Source: Bacteroides sp. CAG:1060_57_27 (GTDB lineage Bacteria > Bacteroidota > Bacteroidia > Bacteroidales > UBA932). Taken from it: DNA of 26,638 bases. Each line of letters starts with the position of its first letter. Position 1 is the stretch's first letter. The notes under the pieces were generated by a model, which worked only from the letters and a program-made list of their open reading frames with translations, ran no database searches and was not told the DNA's origin. The DNA lies in NCBI GenBank assembly GCA_001915575.1, contig MNQT01000021.1, positions 1 to 26,638 of the forward strand, read 5' to 3'. The position numbers and the translations under genes were made by a program. This document shows positions 8,768 through 18,300 of the stretch, piece by piece.

Positions 8768-8801
8768 ATGGCTATATAGTTTTTTCTGTGGTTTCAGCCC
8801 C

Positions 8802-11800
8802 TTACTCCGCCCTGGCGGAGTCATCTGAGGCGGAAGGGGCGTCGGAGGAGGCGGCAGCGGCGGCATTGTTTGCGCAGCTGTTCATGTATTCCCTCGGCGT
8901 CATACCGTACATGCGCTTGAAGGCGGTGGCGAAGTTGGCCTGGTTGTCGAATCCGACGCGCATCGCGACCTCGCTTATCGACTGCTTGCCTTCCGATAGT
9001 ATCTTCGCGGCCATGGCGAGCCTGGTGTTGCGTATGAAGTCGCCGGTGGTCTGGTTGGTCAACTCCTTGAGCTTGCGGTGCAGGTGCACGCGGCTGATGC
9101 CTATCTCCGAAGCCAGCATCTCTATGGTAAGGCCGGGGTTGCCGAGGTTCGCCTCGAGGGCCTTCATTATCCTGGCCATCAGCTTGGCGTCCGGTGAATC
9201 GACCTCCGGAGCGGCAAGCCGCTCGTTGATGTTCTGGTGTCCCGAGAAGCTGTTGCGCAGCATGCGGCGGCTCTCGACAAGGTTGAATATCCTGGTCTTG
9301 AGCAGGTCGGTAGACACGGGCTTGGGCAGATATGCGTCGGCGCCCGTCTTCAGGCCTTCCATGGTATCGTTCTCCTCGGACTTGCAGGAGAGGAGTATCA
9401 CTGGAATATGGTTGATGTTGATGTTCTGCTTGACCTTGGCGCAGAGCTCTATTCCTCCCATCTGGGGCATCACCACGTCGCTTACGATTATGTCAGGCTT
9501 CGACGAGAGCGCGAGCGACAGGGCTTCTGCACCGTCGGATGCCTCGATTATGCGGAAATCGGCGCTGAGTTCGGCGGCAAGGTATGACCGCAGTTCGGCA
9601 TCGTCGTCGGCGAGAAGCACCCGTATCTTCGTCTTGGGGTTGGATGCCATGGCGTTCTCCGTATCGACGCTGTCGGGAATCAGAGGCGCACGCCCGGCCC
9701 CGGTGGCTTCAGTCACGGGTGCCGCAGGAACCGCATCCGATGATGCACACACGGCGGAAGCGTCCGCCGGCTGCGTCAGCGGAATGGTCACGATGAAGCT
9801 CGCCCCCTTGCCCGAAGGATTGTTCTCGGCGTGGATTTTCCCGTGATGCAGGGCCACTAAAGAGCGCGTCATGGCAAGTCCGACCCCTGCACCGCCCCTG
9901 TATACGCGCTGGCCGTCCTTGGACTGGTAGAAGCGCTCGAAAATCGTTTCGAGTTCATCCGGCTTTATGCCTATGCCGTTGTCGGAGACGACGATCCTTG
10001 CCACGGCATCGTCTCCGGAGCCTGAAGCCTGGAGGCTGAGTGTCACCTCGCCGTTCTCGGGAGTGAACTTGTAGGCGTTGGACAGGAGATTGTATATGAC
10101 CTTGTCGAAGTAGTCGGCATCGATCCACGCATCGAGCCGCTCGAGGCCGGGATGCTGGAAGCCGAGCGAGATGTTCTTTCTCGAATACTGCTCGCCGTAG
10201 CTCTCGACTATCGAAGACAGGTATGCCACCAGCTCAGTAGGCCTGAACTCCAGCCTGAGGCCGCCCGTGTCGAGGCGCCTGAGGTCGAGGAGCTGGTTCA
10301 TAAGCGTGAGGATGCGCTCCGAGTTGCGGTACATTATCTTGTAGTTGCGCTGGCGCGACGGGTCGTCATCCGTCTCGATAAGTTTCTTCAGAGGATTGAT
10401 TATCAGAGACAGGGGACTCTTTATCTCATGGTAGATATCCACGAAGAACTCCAGCTTGAAGTTGTTTATCTGCTCCGCATGGCGGTACTCGCGCAGCTGC
10501 TGCTGTGCAAGGTAATGGCGTTTCTCCCAATAGTAGAACAGCAGGACCACGCCGAGCAGCAGCAGGCCGTACAGGACTTTCGCGACAGCGCTCGCCCAGA
10601 AAGAGGGGTGGATGTTGATCCTGAGCTCCAATGTGTCGGACTCGACGAGGTTGTCCCTCGCCTTGAGCTGCAGCAGGTGCTTCTCAGGCGAGAGGCCGCT
10701 GAACGACACGCGCCGGAATCCCTGGGGAAGGGTCACCCAGTCCGAACCGTCGAGCCTGTAGAGGAACTGCAGGCGGCGGGGAGAGTTATGTTCGGCCGTA
10801 GAGAAGAGCAGAGTGAAGGAGTTGTCCTTCTGGAAGAGGTTGATCTCGTCCTCGGAATATATCGGAGCGTCTATGATATCGTAACGGCCCGACTTCATCC
10901 CGCCTGTCACCGCGCGGTTGTCGAGAAGGAGACCGGTTATACGCACGGTCCATTTCTTCGAAGGGCTGGTAATCTCCCTCGGTGTGAAATAGGTTATTCC
11001 GTCGGACCCTCCGAACCAGAGGGTTCCGTCGGCATCCTTCCAGCACACGTTCTTGTTGAACTCCCCGCTATTCACGCCGTCATCGGTGGAGTACGAGTCC
11101 AGAAAGCCATATTCACCGGACATCCTCGCAAGCCCCTGCCTCGTGGCGAGCCAGGTGATTCCGGAATCGTCCTGCAGGACCGAATACACCTCGTTGCCGA
11201 AGCGGCCGGAACTGTCCGAAACCAGCCTGCGTCCTCCGGGCGGAGACCATAGCATAAGTCCGTTGTCGCAGCCGAACGCTATGCTGCCGTCCTGCAGCTG
11301 CGATACGCAGTGGACTATGTTGTCCGTGGATATGGGGAAGAACTTGAACCCGTTGTCGAAGTTCAGCATGCACGCGCCGTCGTATGTCCCCATATAGAGA
11401 TTGCCGTCGGAGGCGAACTCCAGACAGGTCATATAGAGGGGGATCTCGTGGTTGTAGGACGATATGTCTATGACGCTCTCAGTGTCGAGGTCGAGCGAAT
11501 ACAGGCCGGAGCCCATAGTGGATATCCAGAGGTTCCCGTCGGCGTCCTCGGCAATGTCCGTCACCGTACCCATCTGCTCCCCGAAACCGGAATCGAAGTC
11601 GACCGGACGGCAGACGCCGGAAGACGGGGAGAACTTTGCGAGCCCACCGCCGAAACGGCCTATCCAGAAAGTTCCGCGCGAATCCAGGAACATCGCAGAG
11701 ATGTTTTCGGGAACGGACGAGGCCGAAGTCCCGGGACGGAAGTGCTCCGCAGAGGAGTTGTCGCCCGAGACGGCATATATTCCGTCGCCGTCGGTCCCCA

Positions 11801-12869
11801 CATACAGGCGTCCGTCCGTATGGCGCAGCATCGATGTGACGACATTCTCGCCGATGAAATCGGAGGCAAGGGACCTGTGCCCTATATAGCGGAAGCTGTT
11901 ACGCTGGGCCGGAATCATCAGCAGTCCCTTCCTGTATGCACCTATCCAGAGGTTTCCGTCCTTGTCGCGGCACATGGCGTACACCTTGAACTTGTTGAGG
12001 TTCACCTGACCGTCGCGGGGCAGGTATTCCCGGCAGCTTCCCGAGCGGAGGTTGAGTATCCTGATCCCCGAGTCGGTCCCGAGGAAGAAGAAATTAGGGC
12101 TCACCTGCAGGAAGCAGCGCACCCCGGTACGGTCGCCCCCGTAAGGCAGGCGTGAGAAAGAATCGCTCTCGGCGTCGTATTTCATCAGTCCGTCCGTATA
12201 GGACAGGGCCAGCACATCGCCGGAAAGGCTCTCCACTATGCCGAGCAGGTCGTTGCCGCTGTCTTCCAGATATGCCGTGACCCCTCCGTCGGGAGAGGCG
12301 CGGAAAACGCCCTTGTTGTGCTTCACGACCCAGAAATTGAAGTCCTTGTCCTCGACGGCATAGTCGGCGTATCCGAGCTGCGCATCCAGGGGAAGACGGG
12401 AAAGTGAGAGCCCGTCTCCGTCGACATGTATGGCCGACAGGGTGTTCCCCACGGCCCAGAGTTCACCGCCCGAGCGCTCCGTCACGGCAGAGACCTGCCC
12501 CGAGGGCTGTCCGTCGAGCAGCGCCGCCGGAGAGAACGAATCAGTAAACGGGTCGTACAGCTGCACGCCGGAATGGGTGCAGACGAAAAGGCGCCCGCGG
12601 CTGTCTTCATAAATGGAATTCACGAAATTGCCCGCAAGGGAGTTCGGATCGGCGGGATCGTGGTAATACTGGGTGAAGCGGCTGCCGTCATAACGGTTCA
12701 GGCCGTTTTCGGTAGCCACCCACATCATCCCTCCGCTGTCCTCGAACAGGAACCTTACGAGCGTACTGGAGAGGCCGTCATCCCTTGTGAACATGACACA
12801 GTTCTGGGCACGGCAGAAGACGGACGGCAGCACCAGCAGCAACAAGAATGTGAGTGCTCTTATGAACAT
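8802..12869 (-). CDS. Hybrid two-component system sensor/regulator (HTCC)
   Basis: This 1355-aa one-protein signalling system is typical of Bacteroidetes glycan loci. A signal peptide (MFIRALTFLLLLVLPSVFCRAQ region) leads to periplasmic ligand-binding propeller repeats (about 25-670; repeated units such as DKDGNLWIGAYRKG and DSRGTFWIGRFGGG) and a Y_Y_Y domain (about 690-745). A membrane helix follows near 750-775. The kinase has phospho-acceptor His814 (DIYHEIKSPLS), an N box near 929 (NLLSNAYKF), and G boxes near 963 (DNGIGI) and 995 (GGAGVGLAM). The receiver carries Asp1131 (IIVSDVVMPQMGG). An AraC-type HTH occupies about 1235-1335 (LASEIGISRVHLHRKLKEL; MTPREYM). All key residues are present, so it should be active. 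The tail is Ala/Ser-rich. It reads into the susC at 8767 with a 34-bp gap, so that head is its likely target, by operon or local promoter. The ligand is unknown. Confidence 0.97.
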   Translation of the reverse strand: MFIRALTFLLLLVLPSVFCRAQNCVMFTRDDGLSSTLVRFLFEDSGGMMWVATENGLNRYDGSRFTQYYHDPADPNSLAGNFVNSIYEDSRGRLFVCTHSGVQLYDPFTDSFSPAALLDGQPSGQVSAVTERSGGELWAVGNTLSAIHVDGDGLSLSRLPLDAQLGYADYAVEDKDFNFWVVKHNKGVFRASPDGGVTAYLEDSGNDLLGIVESLSGDVLALSYTDGLMKYDAESDSFSRLPYGGDRTGVRCFLQVSPNFFFLGTDSGIRILNLRSGSCREYLPRDGQVNLNKFKVYAMCRDKDGNLWIGAYRKGLLMIPAQRNSFRYIGHRSLASDFIGENVVTSMLRHTDGRLYVGTDGDGIYAVSGDNSSAEHFRPGTSASSVPENISAMFLDSRGTFWIGRFGGGLAKFSPSSGVCRPVDFDSGFGEQMGTVTDIAEDADGNLWISTMGSGLYSLDLDTESVIDISSYNHEIPLYMTCLEFASDGNLYMGTYDGACMLNFDNGFKFFPISTDNIVHCVSQLQDGSIAFGCDNGLMLWSPPGGRRLVSDSSGRFGNEVYSVLQDDSGITWLATRQGLARMSGEYGFLDSYSTDDGVNSGEFNKNVCWKDADGTLWFGGSDGITYFTPREITSPSKKWTVRITGLLLDNRAVTGGMKSGRYDIIDAPIYSEDEINLFQKDNSFTLLFSTAEHNSPRRLQFLYRLDGSDWVTLPQGFRRVSFSGLSPEKHLLQLKARDNLVESDTLELRINIHPSFWASAVAKVLYGLLLLGVVLLFYYWEKRHYLAQQQLREYRHAEQINNFKLEFFVDIYHEIKSPLSLIINPLKKLIETDDDPSRQRNYKIMYRNSERILTLMNQLLDLRRLDTGGLRLEFRPTELVAYLSSIVESYGEQYSRKNISLGFQHPGLERLDAWIDADYFDKVIYNLLSNAYKFTPENGEVTLSLQASGSGDDAVARIVVSDNGIGIKPDELETIFERFYQSKDGQRVYRGGAGVGLAMTRSLVALHHGKIHAENNPSGKGASFIVTIPLTQPADASAVCASSDAVPAAPVTEATGAGRAPLIPDSVDTENAMASNPKTKIRVLLADDDAELRSYLAAELSADFRIIEASDGAEALSLALSSKPDIIVSDVVMPQMGGIELCAKVKQNININHIPVILLSCKSEENDTMEGLKTGADAYLPKPVSTDLLKTRIFNLVESRRMLRNSFSGHQNINERLAAPEVDSPDAKLMARIMKALEANLGNPGLTIEMLASEIGISRVHLHRKLKELTNQTTGDFIRNTRLAMAAKILSEGKQSISEVAMRVGFDNQANFATAFKRMYGMTPREYMNSCANNAAAAASSDAPSASDDSARAE

Positions 12870-12887
12870 CGGTATTATCTGTCAGTG

Positions 12888-12895
12888 CAAATTTA
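12888..12895 (-). promoter_or_regulatory. -7 box for the HTCC gene
   Basis: Read on the minus strand this is TAAATTTG, a perfect match to the Bacteroidetes -7 consensus TAnnTTTG, 18 bp upstream of the HTCC ATG. No convincing -33 TTTG was found at the usual distance. Confidence 0.6.
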
Positions 12896-12915
12896 CCAAA
12901 AATCGTTTTAATTTC

Positions 12916-12923
12916 TAACTTTG
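12916..12923 (+). promoter_or_regulatory. -7 box for the CobW-family GTPase gene
   Basis: TAACTTTG matches TAnnTTTG perfectly, 27 bp before the ATG at 12951. A TTTA about 20 bp upstream may serve as a weak -33 box. It lies within 30 bp of the oppositely directed -7 box of the HTCC gene, so the two promoters overlap. Confidence 0.65.
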
Positions 12924-12950
12924 CATCTGCTGACAATACGGAAAAACACA

Positions 12951-14147
12951 ATGACAATGACCGACGGAATCACGAAAGTGCTCCTTCTGACAGGATATCT
13001 CGGGAGCGGCAAGACGACCCTTGTAAACAGAATACTCGCCAACACCGACGGCATAAGGTTCGCCGTCATAGTAAACGACCTGGGAGAGGTCAACATAGAC
13101 GCGTCCCTGATAGAGAAAGGCGGAGTCGTCGGACAGAAGGACGACAGCCTCGTAGCCCTGCAGAACGGATGCATCTGCTGCACGCTGAAAATGGATCTCG
13201 TGGAGCAGATACGCGAAATCGTGTCCAAGGGCGTGTTCGACTATATAGTCATCGAGGCCAGCGGAATCTGCGAACCCGCCCCGATAGCCCAGACAATCTG
13301 CGCGCTCCCCTCCCTGCTGCCCCAGCTCGGAGAGATGCGCTCGCTCGTCGCGCTCGACTGCATAGTTACAGTCGTCGACGCGCTCAGGATGCAGAGCGAG
13401 TTCAACTGCGGCGACGCCCTCCCGCTCGGAGGGTTCGAAGAAGACGACCTCGAGAGACTACTCGTCGAGCAGATCGAGTTCTGCAACATCATACTGCTCA
13501 ACAAGGCCTCGGAGGTCAGCACCGATGAACTCGGCAGGATAAAGGCCATTATACGCGCCCTGCAGCCCAGGGCTGAAATCATAGAATGCAACTTCTGCGA
13601 CATTGAACTGTCCAGGATACTGGACACCGGACTCTTCGACTTCGACAAGGTCGCGACTTCGGCCGCCTGGATAGACGGGATCGAAAGCCCGTCCGACGAG
13701 GGGCACGACGAAGAGAACGGCGAAGGACACGGCAAGGGGCATCACCACCATGACGGTGAAGGAGAAGCCGAAGAATACGGCATAGGAACCTTCGTCTACT
13801 ACCGCCGCCAGCCGTTCGACATCAACAGGTTCGACAACTATGTGGCCAAACACTGGGACAAGTCGGTGATACGCGCCAAGGGTATATGCTACTTCTCCGA
13901 CGAGCTCGACAAATGCTACCTGTTCGAGCAGGCCGGAATCCAGAAGACGATAAAGGATGCCGGACTCTGGTATGCCACGATGCCTAAGGACGAACTCGCC
14001 GAAGCTATACTGCGCGACCCCTCGATAGCGAAGGACTGGGACGAGCGCTACGGCGACAGGATGATCAAGATAGTCTTCATCGGCCAGAAAATGGACGTCG
14101 AGACAATCGTCAGACAACTTGACGACTGCCTCGACACCAATGTATAG
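12951..14147 (+). CDS. CobW/COG0523-family GTPase (putative metal chaperone)
   Basis: This is a 398-aa G3E GTPase of the CobW/YjiA/ZNG1 group, which uses GTP hydrolysis to move zinc or cobalt to client proteins in the cytoplasm. The start at 12951 is chosen over an in-frame TTG at 12921, which lies inside the -7 box. Visible motifs are Walker A GYLGSGKT (15-22), the metal-site CxCC at 74-77 (GCICCTL), the EASGICEP switch, and N184-K185-A-S in the place of the usual NKxD specificity motif, so its last residue is changed. Near 251-274 there is a His/Glu-rich loop with four consecutive His (GHHHHDGEGE), typical of metal-handling members. The CobW C-terminal domain follows (YGIGTFVYYRRQPFD onward). 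It is divergent from the HTCC and convergent with mgsA. No CobN, nitrile hydratase or zinc-uptake gene is nearby to name the metal. Confidence 0.93.
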   Translation: MTMTDGITKVLLLTGYLGSGKTTLVNRILANTDGIRFAVIVNDLGEVNIDASLIEKGGVVGQKDDSLVALQNGCICCTLKMDLVEQIREIVSKGVFDYIVIEASGICEPAPIAQTICALPSLLPQLGEMRSLVALDCIVTVVDALRMQSEFNCGDALPLGGFEEDDLERLLVEQIEFCNIILLNKASEVSTDELGRIKAIIRALQPRAEIIECNFCDIELSRILDTGLFDFDKVATSAAWIDGIESPSDEGHDEENGEGHGKGHHHHDGEGEAEEYGIGTFVYYRRQPFDINRFDNYVAKHWDKSVIRAKGICYFSDELDKCYLFEQAGIQKTIKDAGLWYATMPKDELAEAILRDPSIAKDWDERYGDRMIKIVFIGQKMDVETIVRQLDDCLDTNV

Positions 14148-14174
14148 CCGGCGGACACTCCGGCACGGCGGCTA
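14145..14174. terminator. Possible shared hairpin at the CobW/mgsA convergence
   Basis: TAGCCG (14145-14150) pairs with CGGCTA (14169-14174). Each arm contains the TAG stop of one of the two convergent genes. No good T tract follows on either strand, so terminator function is uncertain. Confidence 0.4.
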
Positions 14175-14633
14175 TCCGAGCTTCCTGTTCTTGTAGGATT
14201 CGATGCAGGACGGGATTATGCGCTCGTACTCCTCGCTGCCGAACAGCGGAGAACTGATGATGAAGTCCGCCGTGCTCCGGTTCGTCGCAAACGGCACGTT
14301 ATACAGCGAAGCCAGACGCACGAGCCCCATAACGTCGTTCTGGTGACCCTGCATTATCAGGTTGTCGCAGAAGAATACCAGCATGTCCACCTTCCCCTCG
14401 GCTATCATCGCTCCTATCTCGAAATCACCTCCGAGAGGGCCGCTCAGGAGGCAGTTCACCTCGGGTACTTCGGACTCTTCCAGGACAGTGCCCAGCGCTT
14501 CCTTTATAAGACGCCCCGTCGTGCCGGTGCAGTAAAGCGTGCAGGTCTTCAGGACTCCCGCATTGAATTTGACCCAACTGACAAGTTCTTCCTTGCGCGA
14601 ATCGTGCGCAACCAGACCGATATTCCTAATCAT
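14172..14633 (-). CDS. mgsA: Methylglyoxal synthase
   Basis: This enzyme converts dihydroxyacetone phosphate to methylglyoxal and phosphate, a cytoplasmic glycolytic bypass that relieves sugar-phosphate stress. The start at ATG 14633 gives 153 aa, the same size as the E. coli enzyme (152); the frame is open further upstream but that stretch is not conserved. The active-site residues are all in place: His10-Asp11 (VAHDSRK), Asp70 (GPLGGDFEIGAMI; the catalytic Asp, Asp71 in E. coli), His97 and Asp100 (GHQNDV), and the NRSTADFII signature at 118-126. Upstream is an AT-rich stretch of about 58 bp that should hold its promoter, then the hsp20 terminator, so it is likely transcribed alone. Confidence 0.96.
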   Translation of the reverse strand: MIRNIGLVAHDSRKEELVSWVKFNAGVLKTCTLYCTGTTGRLIKEALGTVLEESEVPEVNCLLSGPLGGDFEIGAMIAEGKVDMLVFFCDNLIMQGHQNDVMGLVRLASLYNVPFATNRSTADFIISSPLFGSEEYERIIPSCIESYKNRKLG

Positions 14634-14690
14634 AGCATAAAAAAGAAAAAGATTTCTGCCAATATAGCAAAAATCTCTTTCCAAAATACA

Positions 14691-14715
14691 CGGCTCCGGC
14701 ACAAAACCGGAGCCG
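14691..14715 (-). terminator. Terminator after hsp20
   Basis: A perfect 9-bp stem, CGGCTCCGG (14691-14699) with CCGGAGCCG (14707-14715), lies 35 bp beyond the hsp20 stop. On the minus strand it is followed by TGTATTTT, a short imperfect T tract. Confidence 0.65.
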
Positions 14716-14749
14716 CATCAGTGAAACAGCCTGTTTTTCAGGTATCAGC

Positions 14750-15181
14750 CTATTTTATCTCTATGAGCTTGTGGGTTTCAGGCTCGTTGGACTTGATAAG
14801 CTTGGGAATCTCGACATTCAGGACTCCGTGCTCGACCTTGGCAGCGATCTTCTCCTTGTCGGCGTCCTCCGGGAGCATTATCACCTGCTGGAACTTTGAG
14901 TATGAGAACTCGTGGCGCAGGTAACGGCCGTGCTTCTTCTCCTTGCCGTCCTCGACCTTCTTCTCCATTTCGATGCAGAGGTTGCCGTCATTGTCGAGGC
15001 TGACCTTGAAGTCGTCCTTGGTCATGCCGGGAGCGGCAAGTTCCAACTGATAGGCGGTATCGGTATCGATGACATTTATTGCCGGAGTAGTAGCCTTGGT
15101 CTTCTCGATCCAGCTGTTGTCGAAAAAGTCATTGAAAAAGTCAGGGAGCCAGTTCTGCTCGTTTCTTCTTGTAGGTAACAT
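14750..15181 (-). CDS. Small heat-shock protein (Hsp20/alpha-crystallin family)
   Basis: This 143-aa ATP-independent holdase keeps unfolding proteins soluble in the cytoplasm. The N-terminus (MLPTRRNEQNWLPDFFNDFF) is the aromatic-rich arm of bacterial sHSPs. The alpha-crystallin domain runs from about residue 33 (PAINVIDTDTAYQLELAAPG) to about 130, with GVLNVEIPK as the conserved A-x-x-x-n-GVL-type motif and the HEFSYSKFQQ stretch before it. Of two in-frame ATGs (15187 and 15181) the second is preferred, because AGGAG at 15195-15191 is 9 nt before it but only 3 nt before the first. It sits alone between the fimbrial operon and mgsA. Its leader contains a perfect hairpin that may be regulatory. 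Confidence 0.96.
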   Translation of the reverse strand: MLPTRRNEQNWLPDFFNDFFDNSWIEKTKATTPAINVIDTDTAYQLELAAPGMTKDDFKVSLDNDGNLCIEMEKKVEDGKEKKHGRYLRHEFSYSKFQQVIMLPEDADKEKIAAKVEHGVLNVEIPKLIKSNEPETHKLIEIK

Positions 15182-15190
15182 AATCATAAT

Positions 15191-15195
15191 CTCCT
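15191..15195 (-). promoter_or_regulatory. Shine-Dalgarno site of hsp20
   Basis: AGGAG on the minus strand, 9 nt before ATG 15181. A strong SD is uncommon in Bacteroidetes, so it is informative for choosing the start and suggests high translation. Confidence 0.6.
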
Positions 15196-15226
15196 ATAAT
15201 TTTAATTTGTCTATCTGTTATTTGCC

Positions 15227-15242
15227 TGTCCCTTGCGGGACA
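15227..15242 (-). promoter_or_regulatory. Perfect hairpin in the hsp20 leader
   Basis: TGTCCC-GCAA-GGGACA on the minus strand is a 6-bp perfect stem closed by a GNRA tetraloop, 31 bp upstream of the SD. Small heat-shock genes are often controlled by structured 5' leaders, but this hairpin does not mask the SD as written. It could instead be the terminator or processing site of the upstream fimbrial operon. Confidence 0.45.
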
Positions 15243-15292
15243 ACCGTTATTGGTACAAGCGCGATGCCAACAGCGAAACATTTGATAATTAG

Positions 15293-15303
15293 GACATTAT
15301 GTC
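15293..15303. repeat. Short palindrome upstream of hsp20
   Basis: GACATTATGTC is a perfect 5-bp inverted repeat around one base, in the 161-bp gap between the fimbrial operon and hsp20. It could be an operator half-site pair. No known regulator motif was recognised; it is not CIRCE. Confidence 0.3.
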
Positions 15304-15342
15304 ATAAAATCAGGACTATTTGTCAATTTCTGCGACTATTTT

Positions 15343-18300
15343 TCAGCGAGTCAGCCAGTTGAAGTAGGGAATCCAGTCGGAACTCTCCCTCATCACGTCG
15401 CCGAGCCTCTCGAACACATAGTAGCCCTTCCCGTAATCCGGATCACCCACGCGGGCATCAGGATTTACCGTCAGGTCGCCGAAAGCCGTCCTGTCGAACA
15501 TGTCGGCACCCTTGGGAGCGGAGCTGTCGCCGTCGTCCCAGTATTCTGGATTGGCGAACTGCAGCCCGACAGTATTGCGGCCGAGATTGAAAGCGACCCT
15601 CTGATGCCCCGTCCCGGCAGGATCCGCAAGACCGCTGACGAAATCCATAAGATTCGCCGAGCCGGAGCTGTCCTCCGGACGGATTTCATAGACCTGCAGA
15701 TAATTTCCGGAAACCTTGCCCGTGCCTGCATATACCACCCTCTGATCAAGCATAGGACTTGCCCGACAGTTCTCCACCTGGGTTCCGAAAGGAATCTGGA
15801 AGGAAAGCTCGCCTGTCGTCCGCCCGGAATACCATACACGCACCGAGGGGCCCGAGGCAAGGCCGCCGGCCGAGGCCGACTCCGCATAGCTCGTCCTGCC
15901 CACATCGGAAAGGATCAGCGGATATACCGACAGCATGCTGTTGACCGGGCTCGCCATTATCGAGGAACTGTCATAGTTCAATCCAACGATGAAGTGCACG
16001 AACACATCGAACTCTCCCAGCACTTCCTCCAGGATCTCTCCGGAATGGATATTCTCCACACTTGCGCATATCGCGTGCGGTCCCGCCGAATGAAGGGTCG
16101 TGGCACCGTCGTCACGGCTCACGAGCTTCAGCGCTCCCCCGTCAGAGTCCTGCGTGAGGACTATATTCGGGCTGCGTCCCTCGGAAGTGGCATACGACGA
16201 GCCGGCAAGGGGCTTCGCATATAGAGAATAGCAGTCTTCCGAGGCCAGGTAGAACTTTACGCGCCCGGAAGAATACATAGGATCTGAAGGACTCCCGAGG
16301 GAGTGTCCCGGGTCGAGCCTGTCCGTATTCAACAGCGTATAGTCGTCAAATCTCTCCGCAAAACCCACGTCGTCGACATCGCTCATGAAGGGAAGCATGC
16401 GCATGCGCACAGTCTGCATCTTGCGTCCCGACAGCACGGCCCGTTTCTTCTCCCGATACACGTCGCAGAACCCGTTGTACTGGTATCGGAAATTCACGGA
16501 GCAGTCTCCGGCCGTAACATCGGCCCTGGTCTTGAATTTCGTGCCTATGCGGCTGCGGAAGATGCTGTATATGTCGTATCCGTCGGCACTGACCCGGCCT
16601 GTCTTCTCTATGGCAATGTAGGGTCCGTCAGCATCGGACACATCGCCTCCGAAGTCCATGGCCCCGTCGGCGCCTGCATACAATATGCCGAACATCGTGT
16701 CGTCGAACATGCTCCTGTCGAGCGCTTGTCTCGTCACCGCGTCATACATGCTTATCGTGAACTCCACCGGGGTTCCGCGTATATCAAGTTCAGGAAGGTC
16801 TGAACCGAAATCGAACCTTGCCGTCGCGTCGCCGAGGCGGATATTGAAGACGCGGTCCTGCGTCCCGTCGTTGAAAGTGTCGAGCGGCCTTATGCTTATG
16901 GTCGCCACCTGCGAGGCATCTGCGCGGTAGAACCTGTATATCGAGATAGCACCGTCTCCCGTCTTGCAATAATCCGGGATATATTCCCTCGGGATGAAGT
17001 CGGAGTTCATGGCGCTTGTCGGAGAGAACTTGAATATCCCCTGGCTGCTCATGACAGCCGCCTCTCCGGCATAGCCCCGCAGGACCAGCCTGTTGGCAGA
17101 CCCCTGGTACATCTTCTGCGACAAAGGGCTGTCCCAGGACTCTGACATGTTGTCGAGAGTCACGAGCCGTATAGAGCAGTCCTTGCCCTCGGGAACGGTA
17201 CTGAGGTTCAGGATCAGTTCCTCTCCTGCCCTGAAAAGCGACGGATCAGTGACACTGAAGGTCATAAGCCCGGTCGCGTCGTCGTAGGCGGGAGTGATAC
17301 CGAGGGCAAGCAGGTCCTTGCGCAACGGAACCTCCTCCGGGACATTGGATTTCGACATGAAGTCGGTAGAAAGCGCATTCTCCGCTACGCTTTGCGGATT
17401 ATATCCGCGGTCCTGCAGCGAAGACGGAGGCGACAGCCCCGCATCCGTACCGACATACACATAGAACTTTGCGGGACGGTTCTTCCTCACCGCCACCAGC
17501 TGGCCGGACGGCAGGAGATCCGACAGCGCCCTGTCGGAGGCTATCCCTATAGTCCTGCCGTCAGTGAACGAGGGGTCTACCTGCCAGTACGGATCGAAAA
17601 GGGAACTGACCTTGAACCCCAGGCGGACATCGTATCTGCGGTTCCTCTCCAAATCGCAGTTGCTCACGGCATCCTTGCCAAGATAGAAACGGTAAGTCAC
17701 CTCTCCCCCGTAGCCTCCAGCCGAGGCGTCCACCTCGCCCGTGAACTCCACATAGGTAAGCAGGCCGGCCTTGTCCTTTCCGGCCGAGGCGGCTATGTTG
17801 TTGTAAGCCTTGGCGCCCTGGTCGGTATTGCCGGGAAGGATGTCGCCCTGCATGTTCTCGGGGACATAGAAGTCGAAGGTAATCAAGGACGCCTCCCGCA
17901 TGGAAGGGTCGTAATCGCCCTCTATCATGTCCGCGGCAGACTCCGCACAAGCGGCGACTCCGAAGGGGCGCAGCACGCAGTTGGCCTGCCTGATATGCAG
18001 CCGCACATTGCGGAAATAGTCCGGATTGCCTCCGTTCAGTCCGCTGTGGTCGATAGTAAGGGACACCTTGGAGAAAAGCCTGTCGCATTCGATACTTACA
18101 CTTTGGCCGGGGCTGAACGAGACTCCCCTCAGCTCGCCGGAGAACGGTATTCCGAGGGAGCGGACGTCCGAAAGGGCCTCGCGGCGGAAATCGGATCCCA
18201 GGCTTCCTCCGTCGAGACGGTATACCATGTCCGAAAAGCCGGCGGCATCCGAGGGGAAACCGCTTCCCATGGCCTCTGAAAGTTCGGCGCGCCTGGAGCC

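Noticed and set aside
8768..8866. Longer SusC start at ATG 8866
   Set aside because: The added Pro-rich stretch is the HTCC 3' end read in another frame and would bury the signal peptide that begins at 8767.
10152..11252. Open frame of 366 codons antisense to the HTCC gene
   Set aside because: GC-rich coding DNA opens opposite frames; the HTCC domains on the other strand are unambiguous and this one is low-complexity Glu/Val/Arg-rich sequence.
13458..14117. Open frame antisense to the CobW-family gene
   Set aside because: Shadow of a well-supported GTPase; no start context or domain.
15321..15326. Sigma-70-like TTGACA on the minus strand before hsp20
   Set aside because: Bacteroidetes do not use the TTGACA/TATAAT pattern as their main promoter, and no matching -10 lies at the right spacing.
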